Part shown: positions 60,501 to 64,000 of the stretch, in pieces | How positions within the stretch are numbered: position 1 is the stretch's first letter | How the letters are laid out: each line of letters begins with the position of its first letter | NCBI RefSeq assembly: GCF_025567265.1 | Contig: NZ_JAOQJW010000014.1 | Coordinates: forward strand, 1 to 64,000 | Origin: Dorea_A amylophila | GTDB taxonomy: Bacteria > Bacillota > Clostridia > Lachnospirales > Lachnospiraceae | Direction: 5' to 3' | DNA: 64,000 nt | Notes under the pieces: generated by a model | The model's input: the letters and a program-made list of their open reading frames with translations, nothing else | Databases searched by the model: none | Told to the model about the DNA's origin: nothing | Position numbers and translations under genes: made by a program

Positions 60501-61099
60501 ACCACGTATTAGCAAGTGGTGAAGACATCAACATCATGGTATTCGATACAGAGGTTTACTCTAACACAGGTGGACAGTCTTCTAAGGCTACTAAGACTGG
60601 TGCTACAGCTCAGTTCGCAGCAGGCGGAAAAGAGACGAAGAAGAAAGACCTTGCAAGCATGGCTATGAGCTATGGATATGTATACGTTGCACAGATCGCT
60701 ATGGGTGGAGACTTCAACCAGACTGTAAAAGCAATTGCAGAGGCAGAGGCTTATCCGGGACCATCTCTGATCATCGCATACGCTCCATGTATCAACCATG
60801 GTATCAAGAAGGGTATGAGCAAAGCTCAGACAGAGGAACAGTTAGCAGTAGAATGCGGATACTGGAACAACTTCAGATTCAATCCTGCAGCTGAAAAGGG
60901 AAGCAAGTTCACTCTTGACAGCAAACAGCCTAAGGAAGAAGATTACCAGGCATTCCTTGACGGAGAAGTTCGTTACAATGCTCTTAAGAGAGCTAATCCG
61001 GAAAAGGCTGCAAGACTCTTCGCTAAGAATGAGGCAGAGGCTATGGAAAGATACGATTACCTGTCAAAACTGACAGACCTTTACAAAGTAGAGGAGTAA
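57557..61099 (+). CDS. nifJ: Pyruvate:ferredoxin oxidoreductase
   Basis: Converts pyruvate and CoA to acetyl-CoA, CO2 and reduced ferredoxin. 1180 residues, single-chain form: N-terminal pyrimidine domain, transketolase-C-like domain, gamma domain, an 8Fe ferredoxin insert with CIQCNRCAYVCPHAV (about 692) and CTGCGSCVNVCPG (about 747), and a C-terminal TPP domain with CAGCGETPY (about 817) and GDGWAYDIGFGG. AAGGAGGAA precedes the ATG. Codon use is clearly more biased (many CTT/TCT, GGA) than in neighbours, as expected for an abundant enzyme. Confidence 0.98.
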   Translation: MARKMKTMDGNQAAAHASYAYTEVAAIYPITPSSVMPEHVDEWATEGRKNIFGQTVQVTEMQSEAGAAGAVHGSLSAGALTTTFTASQGLLLMIPNLYKVAGEQLPGVFNVSARALASHALNIFGDHSDVYACRQTGAAMLCESSVQEVMDLTPVAHCAALKGKLPFINFFDGFRTSHEIQKIETWDYEDLKDLVDMDAIDAFRNHALNPNHPCQRGSAQNPDIFFQAREACNPYYDAMPAIVQEYMDKVNEKIGTDYKLFNYYGAADAEKVIIAMGSVCDTIEETIDYLTAAGEKVGVVKVRLYRPFCAQALIDAIPDTVKYINVLDRTKEPGAQGEPLFLDVVSALKGSKFDAVPVNGGRYGLGSKDTTPAQIVAVFNNADKERFTIGINDDVTNLSLEVGAPLVTTPEGTINCKFWGLGADGTVGANKNSIKIIGDNTDMYAQAYFDYDSKKSGGVTMSHLRFGKKPIKSTYLIHKANFVACHNPSYVNKYNMVQELVDGGTFLLNCSWDMEGLEKHLPGQVKAFIADHNIKFYTIDGIKIGKEIGLGGRINTVLQSAFFKLASIIPEEEAIDLMKKAAKATYGRKGDKIVQMNYDAIDAGAKQVVEIEVPESWKSCEDEGLFTPEVKGGKDDVVAFVKNIQSKVNAQEGNTLPVSTFTDYADGSTPSGSAAYEKRGIAVDIPVWQSENCIQCNRCAYVCPHAVIRPVALTEDELAKAPEGTKAIDMIGMPGMKFTMTVSAYDCTGCGSCVNVCPGKKGEKALVMANMEENAAEQDIFDFGREIEVKPEVVAKFKPETVKGSQFKQPLLEFSGACAGCGETPYAKLITQLFGDRMYIANATGCSSIWGNSSPSTPYTINSKGQGPAWSNSLFEDNAEFGYGMLLAQKAIRKRLKEEVETVAASEQASAEVKAACQEYLDTFACGITNGDATDKLVAALDGCDCDTCKDIVKNKDFLGKKSQWIFGGDGWAYDIGFGGVDHVLASGEDINIMVFDTEVYSNTGGQSSKATKTGATAQFAAGGKETKKKDLASMAMSYGYVYVAQIAMGGDFNQTVKAIAEAEAYPGPSLIIAYAPCINHGIKKGMSKAQTEEQLAVECGYWNNFRFNPAAEKGSKFTLDSKQPKEEDYQAFLDGEVRYNALKRANPEKAARLFAKNEAEAMERYDYLSKLTDLYKVEE

Positions 61100-61135
61100 T
61101 CATATCTGATTAGCAATAGAATAGTATAAATCATG

Positions 61136-61170
61136 ACTCCCGCAGATTCGAAAGGATCTGCGGGAGTTTT
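61136..61170 (+). terminator. nifJ terminator
   Basis: ACTCCCGCAGAT (61136-61147) pairs with ATCTGCGGGAGT (61156-61167), then TTTT; a 12-bp perfect stem. Confidence 0.93.
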
Positions 61171-61197
61171 GCGTTGTCATGCATTTGCCATATTGTA

Positions 61198-61226
61198 TTG
61201 ACAAAATAGATCAAAGATGATAAAAA
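61198..61226 (+). promoter_or_regulatory. Promoter of the lysine-riboswitch transcript
   Basis: TTGACA (61198-61203), 17-bp spacer, TAAAAA (61221-61226); the -10 is weak but correctly placed 25 bp before the aptamer. Confidence 0.6.
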
Positions 61227-61250
61227 TATTATTATATGAATAATGAGACT

Positions 61251-61428
61251 AGATAGAGGCGCAGGTTTCATCAGTAAGGTAGAACAACAGATAAAGGGAA
61301 ATCATTTCTGCCTGAAAGGGAAAACTGCCGAAGGAAGATATCATCCCTTATTATATTCGAGATATACTTCCTGGGACGTAGCAGAATATGCTGCGGACTG
61401 TCACTTCAGTAAGTGGAGCGCTATCGGA
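61251..61428 (+). ncRNA. Lysine riboswitch (L box)
   Basis: Matches the L-box aptamer in order: GATAGAGGCGC (P1 and start of P2), CATCAGTAAGG, CTGAAAGGG, CTGCCGAAGG, CCTGGGACGTAGC, GGACTGTCAC and GTGGAGCGCTATC, the last closing P1. The core GCCGAAG, ACTGTCA and GGAGxGCTATC are the conserved ligand-site blocks. A 72-codon open frame across it (61243-61461) is a coincidence. The downstream hairpin 61544-61590 is the expression platform. Confidence 0.94.
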
Positions 61429-61543
61429 GTATATAGAAGATATAAGAGTTTAATTATGTAATTTGTATTTAGAGTTATATAGAGGACATAAATGAAGTGT
61501 TGAATGATCTGAAAATACGGATGTCCTGCTTATAAGATGATAT

Positions 61544-61590
61544 ATGCCATGAGCAATCCACGCAGAGGAAATTGTTCATGGTATTTTTTT
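61544..61590 (+). terminator. Lysine riboswitch expression-platform terminator
   Basis: ATGCCATGAGCAAT (61544-61557) pairs with ATTGTTCATGGTAT (61571-61584) over 14 bp with G-U pairs, then TTTTTTT, ending only 24 bp before the transporter start codon. Lysine binding should favour this hairpin and stop transcription. Confidence 0.88.
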
Positions 61591-61613
61591 GGAAAAAAAC
61601 GAAGGAGAGAGTT

Positions 61614-63227
61614 ATGAGAAAAAGAAAAAAATTACTCTTTGCCGTACTCACCTGCCTCATGATCTTTGCATGCGGTGCAATTACCGTATTTGCGGCAGAT
61701 GGAGGAAAAGAGTATGTACCAAAGATGTATTCATCATTCTGGGCACTGGTACCCCCAATTGTGGCAATTGGTCTTGCACTGATCACGAAAGAAGTGTATA
61801 GTTCCTTGTTTGTCGGAATTGCGATCGGAGGAATCTTCTGGTCTAATTTCCATTTTGAAAAGGCAGTATTGCATATATTTGAAGATGGAATCGTAGGAGT
61901 ACTGACAGATAGCTATAATATGGGAATCCTGGTATTCCTGGTTATTCTTGGAATTATGGTCTGCATGATGAATAATGCAGGAGGTTCGGCAGCATTTGGG
62001 CGTTGGGCTAGTATTCACATCAAGACAAGAGTAGGGGCACAGCTTGCAACGATCGTGCTTGGAATACTGATCTTTATCGATGATTATTTTAACTGCCTGA
62101 CAGTTGGAAGTGTTATGCGTCCGATCACAGATAAGCACAATGTATCACGTGCGAAACTGGCGTATCTGATCGATGCGACAGCGGCACCGGTATGTATCAT
62201 CGCTCCAATCTCATCATGGGCAGCGGCTGTAACAGGATTTGTAAAAGGTGAAGATGGATTTTCTATTTTTATGCGTGCGATTCCGTATAACTATTATGCT
62301 TTACTCACAATTCTTGCAATGGTTTTGATCGTAGTGCTTAAGATTGATTATGGCCCGATGAAATTACATGAAGATAATGCTGTAAAGGGTGATATCTATA
62401 CTACACCGGACAGGCCATATGCAAATGCTGAGAATGAGATCGTAGAAGAAAAGGGAAAAGTGATCGATCTGGTATTCCCGATAGTGGTCCTGATCATTTT
62501 CTGCATCTGCGGTATGCTTTATACAGGAGGCTTCTTTAGTGGAACAGGCTTTGTTAAAGCATTTTCGGCAAGTGATGCATCGGTAGGTCTGATGCTTGGA
62601 AGTTTCTTCGCATTGGTTGTTACGGTTGTATTCTATGCACTTAGAAAAGTACTTAAGTTCCGTGAATCTATGGAATGTGTTCCGGAAGGATTCAAGGCTA
62701 TGGTACCTGCAATCCTGATCCTGACATTTGCATGGACATTAAAAGCAATGACAGACAGTCTTGGCGCTGCAGAGTATGTGGCTAATGTTATGCAGTCCGC
62801 AGCTGGAGGATTATTAAACTTCCTGCCTGCAATTATCTTCCTCGTAGGGTGCTTCCTTGCATTTGCAACTGGAACATCATGGGGAACATTCGGAATCCTG
62901 ATCCCGATCGTAGTAGCGGTATTCCAGGGAACGAACGAGACTATGATGATCATCTCTATCTCAGCTTGTATGGCGGGAGCTGTATGTGGAGATCATTGTT
63001 CGCCTATTTCGGATACAACGATCATGGCATCCGCGGGAGCGCAGTGTAATCATGTCAACCATGTAACGACACAGTTACCGTATGCGGCAACCGTTGCAGT
63101 TGTTTCCTGCATTACTTATGTAATTGCCGGATTTGTTCAGAATGCATTGATCTGTCTTCCAATCGGTATGGTACTTCTGGTAGCAGCTTTACTGCTCATG
63201 AAGAAGAGAACAGAAAGCCATTCATAA
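61614..63227 (+). CDS. NhaC-family transporter, probable lysine importer (LysW-like)
   Basis: A polytopic protein of 537 residues with a Lys/Arg-rich start and cleavable-looking leader helix (about 8-26), then about twelve membrane helices and the family's conserved FATGTSWGTFGILIPI (about 418-433) and GDHCSPISDT (about 462-471) motifs. NhaC proteins are Na+/H+ antiporters, but members behind L boxes (LysW) are predicted lysine transporters, and this gene follows a complete lysine riboswitch and terminator. The ATG at 61614 is set by GAAGGAGAG; the frame is open upstream through the terminator, which is not coding. Confidence 0.9.
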   Translation: MRKRKKLLFAVLTCLMIFACGAITVFAADGGKEYVPKMYSSFWALVPPIVAIGLALITKEVYSSLFVGIAIGGIFWSNFHFEKAVLHIFEDGIVGVLTDSYNMGILVFLVILGIMVCMMNNAGGSAAFGRWASIHIKTRVGAQLATIVLGILIFIDDYFNCLTVGSVMRPITDKHNVSRAKLAYLIDATAAPVCIIAPISSWAAAVTGFVKGEDGFSIFMRAIPYNYYALLTILAMVLIVVLKIDYGPMKLHEDNAVKGDIYTTPDRPYANAENEIVEEKGKVIDLVFPIVVLIIFCICGMLYTGGFFSGTGFVKAFSASDASVGLMLGSFFALVVTVVFYALRKVLKFRESMECVPEGFKAMVPAILILTFAWTLKAMTDSLGAAEYVANVMQSAAGGLLNFLPAIIFLVGCFLAFATGTSWGTFGILIPIVVAVFQGTNETMMIISISACMAGAVCGDHCSPISDTTIMASAGAQCNHVNHVTTQLPYAATVAVVSCITYVIAGFVQNALICLPIGMVLLVAALLLMKKRTESHS

Positions 63228-63256
63228 ATGATTTGTTAAAAAATTAAAATTAGCAG

Positions 63257-63323
63257 AGACTTCAAAGACTCTTTGCCTTGCATAAAAGTATGTGGCGCAA
63301 AAGTTGCTTTGGAGTCTTTTTTT
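63257..63323 (+). terminator. Terminator after the NhaC-family gene
   Basis: AGACTTCAAAG (63257-63267) pairs with CTTTGGAGTCT (63307-63317), with an inner TTTGCC/GGCGCAAA stem, then TTTTTTT. Confidence 0.88.
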
Positions 63324-63348
63324 GATAGGTGCAGAATAATAAGAAAGG

Positions 63349-63357
63349 TGTTATAAT
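63349..63357 (+). promoter_or_regulatory. Extended -10 promoter of the M16 protease gene
   Basis: TG-T-TATAAT with no good -35; the leader is about 100 nt. Confidence 0.65.
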
Positions 63358-63462
63358 ATCTTGCATGAGTGGCAATTATTCCAGTAGATATATTACGGGG
63401 CAGAAGAATCTTCTGCTTTGGGAAAATGGAAGATTGCAGACGAAAGGAGAACATAGAAATTC

Positions 63463-64000
63463 ATGAGTGTAAAAGACTTAAGTGCTTACGAATTAGTAAA
63501 GGAAGAAGATTTAAAAGGGATCAAATCCCACGGAATGCTGTTAAAGCATAAGAAGAGCGGGGCAAGGATCTTACTGATAGAAAATGATGATGACAACAAG
63601 GTATTCAATATCGGATTCCGTACACCGCCGTCAGACAGTACCGGAGTACCACATATCATGGAACATTCCGTACTGTGTGGATCTAAGAATTTCCCGGCGA
63701 AGGATCCGTTCGTAGAACTGGTAAAGGGTTCACTGAATACATTTTTAAATGCAATGACTTATCCGGATAAGACGGTTTACCCGGTAGCAAGCTGTAATGA
63801 TAAGGATTTCCAGAATCTGATGCATGTATATATGGATGCGGTATTCTATCCGAATATTTATCAGCATGAAGAGATCTTCCGTCAGGAAGGCTGGAGCTAC
63901 AAGATGGATTCTCTGGAAGATGATCTGGCTTACAACGGTGTTGTATATAATGAGATGAAGGGAGCATTCTCTTCACCGGAAGGTGTGCTGGACAGAGTGG
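63463..64000 (+). CDS. M16C-family zinc metalloprotease (presequence-protease-like), 3' partial
   Basis: The first 179 residues of an insulinase-fold peptidase, cut by the window end. The inverted zinc motif HIMEH (about 66-70, HxxEH) is intact, followed by VLCGSKNFPAKDPFVELVKGSLNTFLNAMTYPDKTVYPVAS, the signature of the large M16C enzymes (about 970 residues, PreP/Cym1-like) that degrade oligopeptides in a closed chamber. AAAGGAGAAC lies about 10 nt before the ATG. The third metal Glu is expected near residue 148-155 (VVYNEMKG). Confidence 0.93.
   Translation, partial: MSVKDLSAYELVKEEDLKGIKSHGMLLKHKKSGARILLIENDDDNKVFNIGFRTPPSDSTGVPHIMEHSVLCGSKNFPAKDPFVELVKGSLNTFLNAMTYPDKTVYPVASCNDKDFQNLMHVYMDAVFYPNIYQHEEIFRQEGWSYKMDSLEDDLAYNGVVYNEMKGAFSSPEGVLDRV

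Noticed and set aside
61243..61461. 72-codon open frame upstream of the NhaC-family gene
   Set aside because: It coincides with the lysine riboswitch aptamer; the RNA consensus explains the sequence and no protein family fits.

Overview
The window reads as one contig of a gut-type low-to-mid GC Firmicute, most likely a Lachnospiraceae member (Dorea / Blautia / Mediterraneibacter-like). Evidence: PFOR-centred anaerobic metabolism, K+-type membrane pyrophosphatase, two Na+/amino-acid symporters, FchA/FolD one-carbon enzymes, a DUF3877 protein, a YlmC/YmxH-type protein, strong AGGAGG ribosome binding sites and sigma-A promoters with frequent TGnTATAAT extended -10 boxes. It is a draft sequence: positions 50380-50442 are Ns.

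Layout. (1) 1 to about 12.8 kb is the right part of a Tn916-family integrative conjugative element: orf15 (VirB6-like, cut by the window edge), orf14 (two-domain peptidoglycan hydrolase), orf13 (TcpC), then cargo where Tn916 carries tet(M): small membrane proteins, an XRE regulator and a complete Bce-type peptide-antibiotic sensing/resistance module (ATPase, permease, response regulator, intramembrane-sensing kinase). It closes with orf7 (sigma-like), orf8, a 434-bp gene-free segment of nested inverted repeats, xis and int. (2) Chromosome resumes directly upstream of a CIRCE-controlled hsp20-dnaJ pair, followed by trpS, a pentapeptide/DUF5758 protein, a TSUP permease, fchA-folD, a MATE exporter, a very large GGDEF/hybrid histidine kinase and a RelA/SpoT-synthetase-domain protein. 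(3) 25-37 kb is housekeeping: Na+/alanine symporter, RluA-type pseudouridine synthase, Nudix, mutarotase-like, trxA, dapB, HAD phosphatase, carbamate kinase, YlmC, nrdR, truA (copy 1), exoA, SDR, a lone HD alarmone-hydrolase-like protein, acylphosphatase and TetR. (4) 37.4-39.2 kb holds a GntR regulator and proC, separated by five GTATAC-centred operators and two divergent promoters. (5) 39.3-50.4 kb holds a papain-like orphan, a lipoprotein aryl-sulfate sulfotransferase, cyclophilin, the ECF energising module ecfA1-ecfA2-ecfT-truA (copy 2), hppA and two COG0523 metal-chaperone GTPases, one with a long His/Asp tract and one fused to a DUF1980-like tail that runs into the gap. (6) 50.4-50.95 kb, abutting the gap, is a gene-free repeat-like block of long nested palindromes. 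(7) The rest: pyrC, a DUF3877 protein, a glycine-riboswitch-controlled AGCS symporter with a frameshift in a T7 run, dgkA, a phasin-like protein plus UbiB/ABC1 kinase pair, PFOR (nifJ), a lysine-riboswitch-controlled NhaC-family transporter and the start of an M16C metalloprotease.

The most unusual signals are the structured DNA/RNA block before xis, the nested palindromic repeat beside the assembly gap, the GTATAC operator cluster between gntR and proC, the GGDEF plus hybrid-kinase fusion beside an alarmone synthetase-like gene, and the two riboswitch-transporter units. I did not recognise a wholly new multi-gene defence or biosynthetic system. No tRNA, rRNA or CRISPR array was seen.
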